Shown here: positions 20,211 to 32,427 of the stretch, piece by piece
Layout of the letters: each line of letters begins with the position of its first letter
How positions within the stretch are numbered: the stretch's first letter is position 1
Assembly: GCA_027559495.1 (NCBI GenBank)
Contig: JAMXSV010000006.1
Span: 1,736,001-1,800,000 of the forward strand
Reading direction: 5' to 3'
DNA from: Aurifilum marmelostoma
Taxonomy: Eukaryota; Ascomycota; Sordariomycetes; Diaporthales; Cryphonectriaceae
DNA length: 64,000 nt
The notes under the pieces: model-generated
The model's database searches: none
The model's input: the letters and a program-made list of their open reading frames with translations, nothing else
Told to the model about the DNA's origin: nothing
Made by a program: the position numbers and the translations under genes

Positions 20211-23200
20211 GACACAGTACAGCATAGTCACACACACATGAGGGCACCAGGAAGGAAAAAAAAGTGTCGTACGTACGACCAGGGACCGAGAGGGGACTAG
20301 TCTCGTAATTGCGTGTCCTGCGTTGCGCTTCTATTATCACAGTGCACTCCAAAAAAGGGCCCTCGCCCTCCAGTGTGCCAGGTGCACGTAATACACGTGG
20401 GGATGGGCCCTCCATTGAGACGGCATGAGACCCATGGGATTGTCTGTTTAGTGGGCTCCCGCGGTCGATCCTGGGCGCCGCAGCGAGTTGGCCCCAGGTC
20501 TGGCTGTGCTTTTGCTGTGCTTGGCGCTGGTCTGTTGGCGTGTTACCAGTCGTCAGGAAGTGCCCTTGGGGGACCCCCCCCGGTCCAGCCTGAAGATTTC
20601 CTCGGTAGGGGAGTGACGCGCGTTCTCTGAGGCGTCCCTGCCAATCATGACCTATCAATTGCGAGCCTGGGGTGGGGCGGGTCGGTACATGGCAAGCCAG
20701 GAGGCCAGGGAAGGGGACAAGGAGCAGGGGTCTACGCGGTGCTGTATCATAGCAGAGTAGTCTCAGACCAGGTTATCCTGACACGGTCTATATTTAACGC
20801 CGATATTACTACTTTCTTTGTGCCAAGGTACGTACCTCTTCCGTGCCGCTCTTTTTTTTTTTTTTCTCTTTCATCTTTCGTTGGCCTTCTCCCCGCAGTC
20901 TCGCCATCAGCAGGTATGTTTAATACATACAGTTCATATACTTGTCGGAAAGAGGACTTCCAGGAGGTCACAGAGGCGTAGGACTCATCAGATTGACCAT
21001 GACAAGAAGAAGTGGGAAGAAGATAAAGGAGAGAAGGTCCCATAATGCTTCGCCCCTTAGCTAATCAACAAATGCATCTGCCTAGACCTCATTCCAGTCA
21101 AAAAAAGACACCTTTTAATCTCCGAGATGGTTTCCATGAAGGAACAAGTGGTGGCCTCACTTTTCCCCATAGTCTTTTTCTTCCAACCCTTTTCCTGTCT
21201 GTCCCCCCTCTGCGTGTGGTCCTGTGGTCTTGATTTTTTTTCCCCTTCTTTATTCCCCATAGAATGACGAGGCTCAGTCTTGGCACCGCCTACGGGCCCC
21301 AGAAAATGTCCAGTGGCCTCGGTGGCCTCCCCCGACCTGTCATCTGCGATGTGGCTTTTTTTCTTCTTCTTTTCTTCTCTCTCCATACTTTCTGATCGTG
21401 GCTGATGACAACTGGTGCGGTCATAGCTAGCCTGGGCCCCCGGGGCTTGCCCTGCATGCCTCATCTCACGATTCCACCAGTCGCAGACCACAACCAAGCA
21501 GAAAGTGGAACGCTCTTCCGTGATAAGCCTCAGGCTGGCTCACACCTTCCCAACGCAGGCTCTCATAGCTTACGATGTCGGCATCTTTATCCACTACTTA
21601 GCACCACGTACCATACTTTTGTAGTAGTAGTCTCAAAATCTTGGTGGCAGCACTACCACGCCTTTCTCCCTCTCTCTGTCTGTCTCTTTCTTTTTTTTCC
21701 CTAATCACCGTCATGCCGTAATGCTACGTCGGCTTCGTCTGTCTGCAGGGCTCCAGAAGTCGAGCACCTCGTCGACGACGACGACAATGGACCATGGGAA
21801 TTTGAGAAATCCCGATTCTTGAATTAGCCAAATGATCTTCATTAGGTAAGCATACTCGACTCAGACTTGTGCCCTCCCTCCACTCCAACACCCCAAACAT
21901 GACTCTTTTTTTTCTTTTCTTTTTTTCCCAAGAGAAAAGATCCGCCGCGATGTTGCTTCGAATACTGGGTCCGACTATGCGATGAAGAGATGACGGAATC
22001 TGGTTCGTTGATTTCGGCTCACCGCGCGGCCGGTTCTCGTCTCCTTCGAAGTTCAGAAAAAAGATGCTTAAACTCACAGTCATTTGAGCACTGTTCTCGG
22101 CAAGCTCAGCCAGCCGTTCATTCACTTATGCACACGGCCAGCAATGCATGTGGTCTCATAATGCCATATGTACTGTGTAGTATCTTCTCACTGTGTAACA
22201 TGGTGACTGTCATCCCTCTTCGCCTCTTTGCTGGTAACCAGATTGCTGGGAGGGAGAGAGAAGGCCGGGGGGGGAGGGGGAAGGGATGCAATGGACGACA
22301 TGGGGGGGGGGGTTTGGACCACTTTTTTGGCCTCATATCTATGAAGATCTCTCACTCTGTACCATCCGAAACAGAAAGTATTGCGCCAGCTTGTCATCAG
22401 TCATCAGACAACTTGGGCTGATCGCTGAAGATCTCAATAGATCCAAGACTCGCATGCATGCATGCCTTTTCCCTTCTTCAAACTCTCTCGTGTCCCCTCC
22501 TCCTCCTCAGGCTCCGCCTCCGTCAGCAGTTGACGTGGGCTTTGGGTCGGGCAGGCCGTTGGACGGAACAACGGAGAAGCGAAGCGGCCTTGACCGACGT
22601 TGAGCACAGTTCCTCATCTGTGCACATAGCCATAACTCCTTTTTTTTTAAGCTTTGGCAGTCATGGCCAAAACAGTCTGCTCGCAGCCAGAGGGGACAAA
22701 GGGTGACGACGCCAGGCCTCGTCCTCTCTGGATCATCTTTGCGGCTCTTTTCTGCTTGGCGTGAGCAACAGCAATACACGGCTCCGCAACCCCCGGTGAA
22801 AGGAGAGGAGGTGGCCAAGTCGACACGCATGCATGCATGCCTATGACCCATCCACCTCGTCGGCAGGTGTTGCCGGATCTCAAAAGATTGATGATGCATA
22901 ATACGGGGACATCCATCATCATGAGCATGGTCCATGTTGTTCTCGGCACATCGGAAAACAACCTGGGCAGACTCTTTATGTACAACAGGCCAAGTACACA
23001 TGCCCCCCCCGGGGGGGGATAACTCCTGGCGTTCAGCCTCATCAAACGACCACAGAGGCAGCCTCCAATAATCAGTATGGCTTGTGGTATGGCAGTGCAC
23101 ACGCACAGACACACATCAGTAACGGCCAATGGAGAGACCGGGCGGCACAGTGTTTCTGTGAAAGTTGACACCGGCCCCCCGGGCCAGAGGGGAGGAGAGA

Positions 23201-26164
23201 AGGCTTGCGCGTCCCCAGGCTTGGCTGTTCCAGTCACGGACCCACAACCAACGCCAGACTTGTGGAGGACAGCTGAACCGTGCACCTGTTCGGTTCGCTG
23301 GTCGAGGGTCCATAGGATCTCCTCTTTTAAAGCCCTGGCACGCTGGGTACATCACTGTAGTGCAGAAAGCCTAATCGGAGGCGCGGCTTCGGATCTGCGC
23401 CGGAAACCCCAGGAGCCGTCGACGATGATGTCCACACTGGTGCGAGACCCAAGACGACCATTCTGTCTGCAGGACAAAACAGGATGATCTCTAGGAATTC
23501 GAGCACACGTCTAGATGCTCGATAGTCTCCTGCCCACAACAGAGACCTGGTACTATCCCAACCTCGAACGGTATAGCGCGGGTCCCCAGCGACAGACTGG
23601 ACAGATATGAAGTCTTCTCAACTGAGCAGGTCACTCTTGCTGTCTACGCATCGTCGCCGACAGGTTGCGTGCAGAGCAAGCCACTTGCGGTCCGGTCTGA
23701 CATGGTTACGTCGGCAGGTCGCCTCGTGGGAAGACTCCGTCTGGCTGGAAATCGCGGCTATCACGCTGGACACGCCGCGGCCAGCTTCCGTAACGGGTAT
23801 GGGAATATCTGCATAGCAAAAACGTGTTGCGTGACCGCCATCTGGATGCCTCGTCTGGAGAAGGGGGGAAGGGACGGGATGGACGGCTGGTAACGTGCCA
23901 CAGTACCATTCGCAAGGCTCGGGGACCTTCCCAACTGGATGACGCCTTGTTGTCGACGAAGGAGGCATCGCTTAAAGAAGCAGCACAAACCTGCCACGAG
24001 GTCGGCGAGATCTCATCTGATCATGTTCCGATTGGAACATCCCAACCCTCAACAAAAAAAAAAAAAGATGACGGCTTTTCCTCATGTCCACTCGGGACAT
24101 GCCGCCTTGGAAGGTCTTCCCTTTCTTTCTTTCTTTCTTTTCTCTCCCTCCTCGAGATGATTCCACATTATTTCATGCATTGCTTGCCGGCTACCGAGCA
24201 GAGAAAAGGTCTCCCTTAATTGATAAGCCAGTGATAATACTCCGGCCGAGATAAGACCCATTTTGGTATCTTTCGGGTCCGGTGATCGACCAATCCATCG
24301 GACCCCCTTTTTTCTTTTCTACCGACGATCCTTCCGTCAGGGCTGGTATCATCGGTCGTCCTTCTTTCGTGTGGCTTGTACTGCTACGGCCTCTGCTATG
24401 TCGTTCATCCTTGTTGTACAAGTGCCCTCGGTCAGATCCAATATTGATGCCGTGCGACCCTCCTTCATCCCTCCTAATCAAAATTAGTGTAGCTAAGAAG
24501 AAAAGGAGAAAGAAAGAAAAAAAAAAACCAAAAACCACTTGCGACAATCTGGCTCCGTAACACGAGACGCCACAGTATATAATAGGACAATCAAGCCACG
24601 TTCTGGGTCGCAGGAGGGAGTCCGTGGGCTAGCTGGCGCGGCCCACGCCACACGTTTGTTGTAGGCAAGATTTCGGCACCCTTCTCCCCCCAGAGTCAGA
24701 TTCACATGACACAAGTACTGCAAAAAAAATCTCACACCCCCCAATCCATCCATGGGGCCCCTCCCTGCCTAGACGCGCGTCTAGCTGTAACGTCGACTGA
24801 CTCCCAAGTGGGCAGATAAGCTTGCGTTCTGAGGTGAGCAGCAAGTCTCTCCAGGACAATCAAAAGACCTCTAAGTATTATTGCTAGTATGCATAGTATG
24901 TACGACTAAAACAAAACAGGCGTTGAGCTCTGGCCCGCAGGGCGCCGGGGGGGGCGGAGGTGTCTCCCTGGATGAGATTTGAAGGAGTCTCTTCTTTTTC
25001 CTTTACTCTGCTGAGCTTAAGGGTTCCTTCTGAGCATGTCCTTGTTAGGCTTCGGGTGCGTCTAAGCGGGGAATGGCCCTGTCGAATTTTCCTAATCTTC
25101 ATGCTTTTTATTTCTTCCGGAGAGCAATGATATTAACCTGGCTTTGGACATATACTCTGGGGAAAAAGGGGAGCATTGTCTTGAAATACAGAGCAGGCCT
25201 TGGCGACCATTTAATTTGGGGGGGCATGGGATATTGGGACGAACACATCCACCAGAGCCTTACCGAGCCTCCGAGCCGAGCTCCACCTGATGAGGCTCTG
25301 CAGAGCATGAAAGGAGTGTGCACCGACTTTGTCGGAGCGAGCTGGCGATAGGGTAGAGTGAGGCGTCATCGTCGACGTTGTCGCCGTCGCGAACTGATTA
25401 TGCTTCGATAGTCTGGGGGCGTTGCAGGGCACAGCGTCTGCATCCTGTGCAGCGAGAGGAGTCCGGCATCACGTCCATGCGCACGAAGTGTTATCGAAGT
25501 TGATATATTGAACAAGGTAAAAAGCATCATCAATGAGGGACAGGGTTCCTAGGAATATAGTCCCAGTGACACCACTCTTGAAGGTGTCGGTTCCAATCCT
25601 TTCTCCCGTCTCGGCTGCCCTGGTCTTCCTGCAAGGTCAGCATAGCGGACACTATATCAAACACAAATCAAGGTTGACTGACGAGGCTGGTGGATACGAC
25701 GAGGGGCGTACGGGAAATCTCCGCAGCAGCCCTCGTACGAGCCGAACCAGACCCCTCCTCTTCTGCAACTTCATCACCATGGTCAGTATGTAATGGCATG
25801 ATTCGCGTGTCCTCAGGCAGCCCCGGCCCTCGCCGCCCGCAAGGGGGAGACCTGATTCCAAATATCACGGAGCTGGTGGGGAGAAGAAAACCTGGGGACC
25901 CGGGGTGCATCTGCGGGTTTATTGGCAATAGCCTCGGCCGCGGACCGGGCCAACCTATGTTCCTCGTCGTCGTCGTGGTCGTGGTCGTCTTCTTCTTCTT
26001 TTGTTTGATTCTTACAGCCGCTACTGAATGCTGCCTCATACGGACGTAGTGAGAGAGCACCGGGTCATCCCTAGTTCCCCAGACGGAATGGCTTTCTCTA
26101 AAATGATCTCCTTTCCTTTCGTCCTTACAGAGCCCATCAATAGCATACTGACCGACTGCCACAA

Positions 26165-26182
26165 CCCCCCCCCCCCCCCCCC
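26165..26182 (+). repeat. Poly-C run of 18
   Basis: Eighteen consecutive C bases, the longest G/C homopolymer I found in the window. Its exact length should be treated as uncertain in any assembly. Confidence 0.85.
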
Positions 26183-27230
26183 TCTCCTCTTCGGTAACCT
26201 TAAACGAAACTCTGAGCAGATCACGAGACCAAGTTCAGGCCTCGTCATCCTGTACTGCCTGCGTTGCTCACCCGGCATGTGGCGGGGACACAGCACCCGG
26301 TTATGCTTCATCCTCTGCCCTTGTTGCTATGACCCTCCTCCAGGGACCCAACCGGAGGGTCTAGGGAGGGATGTGGTCCCTTGAACGGCTTGCGTAGGCC
26401 TGTTACCTTATTCTTACCTTATCTTTCACTTCCAAATCATGGGTATGGATGGATGGTGGGTCGAGCGAGGGAAAGAGAAGATGGGACGAGGCCTGGGGGT
26501 AAGGTCTCCAGAGCATTGCGTAAGTGGTTTGTCAGGGTTGATTTTTTTTTTCTTTTCTCCCCCTCTTTGATGTTCCTCATAAAAACTGTATACTTATCAC
26601 CTTTTATCTTGTGAGCCATATGAAATGTGTCAACTTGGATTACGCAAGACAGTGAGATCCCGTCTTGAAGAGTGATTTGAAGAGGACATAAACGAGTAAG
26701 GGCAAGCAAGGGTGTTTGCAGTGTTGGCCAGGCCTACTGGGGCCATGGAATGACGAAGCTATGAAATTGATAGATGGATATATATATGTACATTCTATGA
26801 TAGTATATTTGTAGTCTTTTCCAGGATTCGACTAGGAAGGGAGATTGTTGAGGTTGCGTGAGTTCTAACCGCTGCCAGAGTTCCTTGTGACGATGGCTCA
26901 GCTCAAGTGATGGAGAGCAAAGAGCGCATAGTGTCTGGGTAACATGATTATAATTTTGAAATACCCAAATGGGCACACGTTCTGATGCTTCTATTGGGGT
27001 ATTGCAGCGATCAGGCCGCCCTCTCAGTCGAGGCAGGTATACAAGACATTGTAGGCAATATACCTCTCCCGAGACCGACACAGTGACAGACGCGGGGTGC
27101 CCCAACATCACCAGTATCTGTCTGCTCATAACGATCCCGTTAAAGATCCGAACGAATCGGGCATCCATTAGACCGCGTCTTACACCCTATTGCGCGCTCC
27201 ATACCGATCATCCGGCCTCTTTTCACTAGT

Positions 27231-30092
27231 CTAGTCCTCCACGTATCTCGCTGGCGCGTCGATATCCCATTTTGGCCTCTCCATCAGTGCGATCTCGAGC
27301 GGAGGGTGAACACTATCGGCCGCCTTCTTCTTGCTCCCCTCCTTCTTTTTGCCCTTTTTACCGCTGGCTGCCGTGCCATCAGACCCGTTGACCTGTGGCT
27401 CCCCAGTAGACTCGGATGAGAGTGGCACGATGCCCAATATCGGCCGGTACTTGTAGGTGTGCCACCAGTTCCTGCGCTTAGCAGCACCGTCCTCGGTGGC
27501 GACGGCTCCATGCCCTCCTGCCTCCTTCTGTTGTGACTGCTCGCGGTCCCGAAGCCTCTGTAGCTCGCCGCCCTCCTCCTCCTCATCCTGACTGTCATCG
27601 TCGTTGTCGTCGTCGTCATCGTCCTCCCCATCTCTCCTGCTGACCTGCGTGCTGTCGGCGTCGGCATCTCCCATCTCGACATCCACCCACTCGCCGCTCT
27701 TGCCATCCTCGGCAAGCGCAACACGCACGTGCTGTGGCACCAGGGCGTGGCCGCTCTCCATCTTGCTACCTGCGCCAGTGTCTGCACCCCTCTTGCGCTT
27801 CCTGCTCCTCTTCTGCTTGGCAGTCTCATCGCCCTCTGCCTCCTCGTCGCCAAAGTCGAGTGAGATGTCGAGCATGAAGAGAAAGCTCGTCCCGTACATC
27901 CAGATGCGCGATCCCTGCCACAGAGCGCCCTTGATCAGGTCACGCGTGGCACGGACCTCGTCGGGAAGCTTCCAGGCGGCGTTGCGCCGAGACCATCTGG
28001 TCAGCGATCCCTCAAGCGCGTGGAAGGTGTAGATACGCGAGGCGGTGGTGACGGCCAGTAAGACGTAGTCATCGGATCCATGATCACCTTCGCCATGGAG
28101 GGACGACCCGAGCGGCTCTTCCGAAAAGGACAGCACCACGGGTGACTGCGACAGCTTGGGGAGCAATGGTGCTTTTGGGTTGCGGATCCACCTGGGCCCA
28201 GGGACAGCGGAACCTTCGCCCTCGTCACTGTCAGAGTCAGTCGAGTCGCCTGATGCTGATGCCGCGTCATCGTCTTCGCTAGGACTGGCTCCGTTCTGCA
28301 GCCCGCCGTCCTGCATGATCCATGTGTCAATGTAGCCGGCCAAGTCCGCGGTAGCGAGCACGCTGCTGTCCGGAGAGAATGCAACATGTGTGATACGCCT
28401 GTCGTAGGTGCCCAGGCCGCCGAGGCGTACGTGCTTGGGGATGTCGCGCCTGAGCCGGGTCAGCTTTGCAGGTCGTGGATGTATTGATATCAGGTGCTCC
28501 TCGGAAGAATCGTCCCGTATTATCCTTGTCGTAAGAACCTTGGTTCCCTCCTGAACCCAGCAGAGCCACTGGCCGTTTGGGGAGATCTGCACCAGCGTGG
28601 AGCCGGAGCTTTCGATGGCGGCAGGAACGTCGATCTTGCGGATGCGCAGTTCTTCCTTGGGGTCGGCGTTCGGGGTCAGCTGGAACGCCTTGATGGCGGA
28701 GATCGTGGATACAACCAGGACTGAGCCATCTTTGCTTATCGAAGCAGACGTGATGTTTGATTCGCCCTTGATGAGTATCCGTCCCAGCAACTTGCGGTTC
28801 TTCTCAATACTTTGTTCAACATCATCGCTTTCGATGAGGTCCTTCATCGGCCGGCGTAGTTTCCAGATGTGCACCTCTCTGTCCCACCAACTAACAATCA
28901 GACGACCCTGCGGGGCACTCTGGAGCGGGATGGAGTGTGGCAGATGAGAGAGGGTGCGGTGGTTTTCAACGCCAGCTTGGCGCAGCGGGGTGACGACAGG
29001 TGTGGCATCAGGCCCTAGAAACAGGAATCATCATTAGCGAGAGTCGTATATGGTGTCACAGAAGACTGAATGAGACGAACCTCCGGTCACGACAACACTC
29101 ATGCCCTGGCCTTCAAAGGAGGCCATGGCTTTCACGTCGTGGTCGTGGTATTTCCTGTGCCAGACCCTCTGCCAACGAGATGGATCACGCGCCATGGTGC
29201 GGTACAGTGCTGTCCGGCGGTCCATGCCTCCGCTGATGATGGATGATCCATCCGCGCTTGTCGCGAGGCTCAGCACATCTGACTTGTGGCCTTGTATCCG
29301 CTGGGCTTGAGTATACGTCTTGCCATCCCAAATTACCACCTGACCGGTGGAGTCGCCAGACACAATGTCGCCGTTCTTGAGACACTTGACGGACCAGACG
29401 ATGATATCTTTTGACCCGCCAATGAGGTCTTTACCCAGGGTCATCTTGCGCAGGAGCTCTCCTCTCCTCAGGTCGTAGACTCGAATCGAGCTATCCGAAC
29501 AGCCAACAACGGCGACTTGTCGCGACTGGAAGGCGATGCTGACCATCTTGATGTTGCGCTTGGCAGTCTTGACCAACACTCTCTGGAACTGGAGATCGTC
29601 GTCATCGATCGAGTAGAGAACAATGCTACCGTCAATGGTGCCGGCGACAAGCCTCTGCGGTTGGCCTGCAGCTGAGACTCCGTTTGCTTGTCCCTGCAGC
29701 GGTGCAGGTTGTGCGCCGAGGCACCAGATGTCTCCATGTTGCCCGCTCGCATGTCTTTTTGCCTTGCCTTGTTCGATATCCCATTCTGTCACGGTCGTGG
29801 TGTAGCCGATACTGAACAGTCTCGACCTACCAGCCATGACGCTCCCTCCTGGCAGATGTTCGTCTTCGCCGGTCACCCAGACAAGAGAGTCCACGCTCCT
29901 ATCCCTTCCGCCATGTATTATGGTCTCCTGGAACCAATTGCCGTTCAGAGGGTTCCATATCTCGATATCGCCGTTTGCTCTTCCAATCGCAAGTCGGGCA
30001 GGCCTCTTGGAGGACAGGAGCGGGTGGGAGAAGGCAATGGTGTTGATGGGCGAGGCAGGAAACGGGACAAAACGGCAGCGGTGGATGTCCAT
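27231..30092 (-). CDS. utp4: WD40 protein Utp4 (cirhin), small-subunit processome
   Basis: Nucleolar t-UTP/UtpA component needed for early 18S rRNA processing and linked to rDNA transcription. Model: complement(join(27231..29014,29081..30092)), 931 aa, one intron (29015-29080) with the less usual GTTCGT donor. The start chosen gives MDIHRCRFVPFPASPINTIA, the conserved Utp4 N-terminus. WD-type repeats follow: RLAIGRANGDIEIWNP, RLVAGTIDGSIVLYSI, QVAVVGCSDSSIRVYDLRRG, DIVSGDSTGQVVIWDG, and SIISGGMDRRTALYR. The second half carries a further propeller (LIVSWWDREVHIWKL, THVAFSPDSSVLATADLAGY) interrupted by acidic insertions near codons for SASGDSTDSDSDEGEGS and an Asp/Glu-rich tract at about 27,560-27,630. 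The tail is Lys-rich. An in-frame ATG at 30341 would add 83 unconserved residues and was not used. Confidence 0.92.
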
Positions 30093-30873
30093 GGTGAATT
30101 CAGATGTGGTGACCTGTGAGTTGAGACTTGTCTCCTCTGCTCTCCTCTTTCCCCTTGCTCTGTTCTTGGGGTCAGCGTGAACCAAAGGGGTGCTGTGAGA
30201 GAGAGGGAGAGAGAAGGACACACGCGACAAGAAAATGTTGCAGTGTGGTGCAGTTCTGGAGATGCCACCAGCACAGGCTGCGCAAGGCGTCGCAGGGAAA
30301 ATACCAAAAACTTTTTTGGTTGCTGCGGCAGGCAAGGCCAAAAATTTAGTGGGGACCCCAGGGGGAGGGGGACACTATCTGGCTAGGCACACTACCCAGT
30401 AAATACGTACCACCAGTACGACCACAGCAGCAGCACCAGTGGCAGCATCTCCAGGGTCCCACTGAAACCCCCACCTAGCTCACTAACCCCACTGACGTTG
30501 CTTGGTGACCCAGCAGTAAAGTCCGCAGTTGCAGTTGGAGTTCCAGAAGGTGGGATGCTGGTTCAGAAAGGAGGGGCAATACTTACGCAAGTCACTTGAA
30601 ACTGATAAAAGAGCAGGTCTGTATGTCCCTGCCCTCTTCAATGTCGCAAGAGAGATTCAATCTGACATGCACCAGCTTTCACGGCCCTGACTCTTTTTTT
30701 TCTTTTTGTCCTCATCAACAGTCCAGTCCAAACGACGACACGCTACAAGCCTCGTCGCGTTCTCTCTCATCTTGTGCCCTTGCTTGCGCAGGCTTGACGA
30801 CTGTGAAGAGCTTACGAATCTCTCTGTTCCCCCCTCCCGAGATATCCTTCCTGGGTCTATACTGGCCTGCACT
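30093..30873. promoter_or_regulatory. Shared divergent promoter region of utp4 and the NAPRT gene
   Basis: The 781 bp between the two opposed start codons. The NAPRT-proximal end is C/T-rich. The centre, about 30,420-30,450, contains short CAG-type direct repeats. I see no clear protein-coding sequence. Both genes are growth-related, so co-regulation is possible but not shown. Confidence 0.55.
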
Positions 30874-32427
30874 ATGGACTTCAACAGCTCTTCGCCCTTC
30901 CCAGAGGGCGTCATATCCTTTCTGGATACTGACCTGTACAAGCTGACTATGCAATGTGCTGTCTACAAGTACTTCAGAGAGGTCCCTGTCACCTACGCCT
31001 TCACCAACCGCACACCAGACAAGAGACTGTCAAGGCAGGCCTATAAGTGGCTAGAGGAGCAGATCACCAGTTCGTTCCTGTTCACCCTTTGCCTGCAGGG
31101 TCTGTTCACATAGATGGCTGACGCATGTGCTTTCTTCCTGTCTAGAGCTTGGTAACATCTCCCTCCAGTCCGAAGAGCTGCAGTTCCTCAAGGAGCACTG
31201 CAAGTACCTCAATGACGAGTACCTCGAGTTTCTCCAAGAATTCCGCCTGCACCCGCGTGAGCAGGTTGCCATCAAGTTTGTGCCTGTTGGAGAGGACACT
31301 GGTGCTGCCACAGATCTTGGCGATGTGCACATGGAGATCAAGGGAAGATGGGTTGACACAATCCTCTACGAGATCCCCATCCTGGCCCTCACCTCGGAGG
31401 CCTACTTCAAGTTCATGGACAAGGACTGGAACTACGACGGCCAGCAAGAGAAGGCATTTGACAAGGGCATAAAGCTGCTCGAGGCAGGCTGCATCTTCTC
31501 TGAGTTCGGCACCCGCCGCCGCAGAGACTACCATACCCAGGCGCTCGTCTTCCGAGGTCTCGTCCAGGCTAGCGAGCAGGGCAGCAAGCGTGGCCTGCCC
31601 GGCAAGCTGTCGGGAACCTCGAACGTCCACCTTGCCATGCGTTTCGGTATCCCTCCTGTGGGCACTGTTGCGCACGAGTGGTTCATGGGCATCGCGGCGA
31701 TCAAGAACGACTACGCGCGTGCTACGGCCGAGGCACTGCGGCACTGGGTCAGCTGCTTCGGCGAGGGCGTGCTGGGTATTGCGCTCACGGATACGTTCGG
31801 TACGCCTGAGTTCCTGAAGGCCTTCAAGCAACATGTCAAAAAGCTACCGGACGCGCCGACCACCACTACCGGTGCCGACGAGCAGCAGCAGCCCAAGACA
31901 TATGCCGAGGTGTTCACCGGCGTCAGGCAGGACTCGGGTGATCCGGCGGAATTTGTCAAGACCATGCAAAAGTTTTACGACAGCATGGGCATCAAGGACA
32001 AGAAGGTCATTGTGTTCTCGGACTCTCTGAATATTGAGAAGTGTCTGGAGTACAAGAAGATCGCAGAGGAGGCTGGCTTCCAGCCTACCTTCGGAGTCGG
32101 CACATTCCTGACCAACGACTTTACTCGTCTCTCTGACGGCAGCAACTCTACGCCGATGAACATTGTCATCAAGCTGAGCTCTGCAGCCAACAATGCCGCC
32201 GTCAAGATCAGGTAAGCCGCCCCGGTGTCGCATGCCAGCGCACCAAGAATTTGGACCATGTGGACTGACCCTCACGCCTCCACAGTGACAACATTGGCAA
32301 GAACACGGGCGACAAGGAGACGGTAGAGAAGGTCAAGCGCGAGCTTGGGTATGTGGAGAAAGACTGGACAGAGGGTGACGAGAGCAAGAGATGGGGCGTT
32401 GACGGCAAGGAGGCAAAGGCGAACTGA
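30874..32427 (+). CDS. npt1: Nicotinate phosphoribosyltransferase (NAPRT)
   Basis: Preiss-Handler NAD salvage enzyme: nicotinate + PRPP (with ATP) gives nicotinate mononucleotide. Model: join(30874..31069,31146..32211,32286..32427), 467 aa, phases consistent. The first donor is GTTCGT, the same unusual hexamer used by the divergent neighbour. The N-terminus contains [20 protein letters not shown], the conserved family start. [36 protein letters not shown] and [11 protein letters not shown] follow; the last carries the His that is phosphorylated in the yeast enzyme. [24 protein letters not shown] and [12 protein letters not shown] form the phosphoribosyl-binding side. Length is usual for the fungal family (yeast Npt1 is about 430 aa). 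A longer frame from 30706 exists but its extra residues are not family-like. Confidence 0.95.

Larger units (their letters stand above)
18962..27230. other. Gene-poor region, about 8.3 kb
   Basis: Between the start of PNGase and the stop of the Utp4 gene I find no frame with recognisable protein motifs or convincing splice structure. Open frames reach about 220 codons (for example 19215-19883 minus) but are dominated by Pro/Ser/Thr/His from simple repeats. The region contains CA/GT microsatellites, a G run at 19809-19822 (14 G), the 18-C run, many poly-T tracts and GCATGCATGC-type palindromes near 22452 and 22826. It may contain untranslated leaders or non-coding transcripts that cannot be recognised by eye. 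Confidence 0.5.

Noticed and set aside
20040..20215. CRISPR-like repeat cluster
   Set aside because: These are dinucleotide microsatellites, not direct repeats with unique spacers, and the genome is eukaryotic.
30093..30341. 83-residue N-terminal extension of Utp4
   Set aside because: The conserved N-terminus begins at the ATG at 30092; the extension is low-complexity and would occupy the shared promoter.
30706..30873. Upstream in-frame start for the NAPRT gene
   Set aside because: Family members begin shortly before the LLDTDxYK motif, which fits the ATG at 30874.
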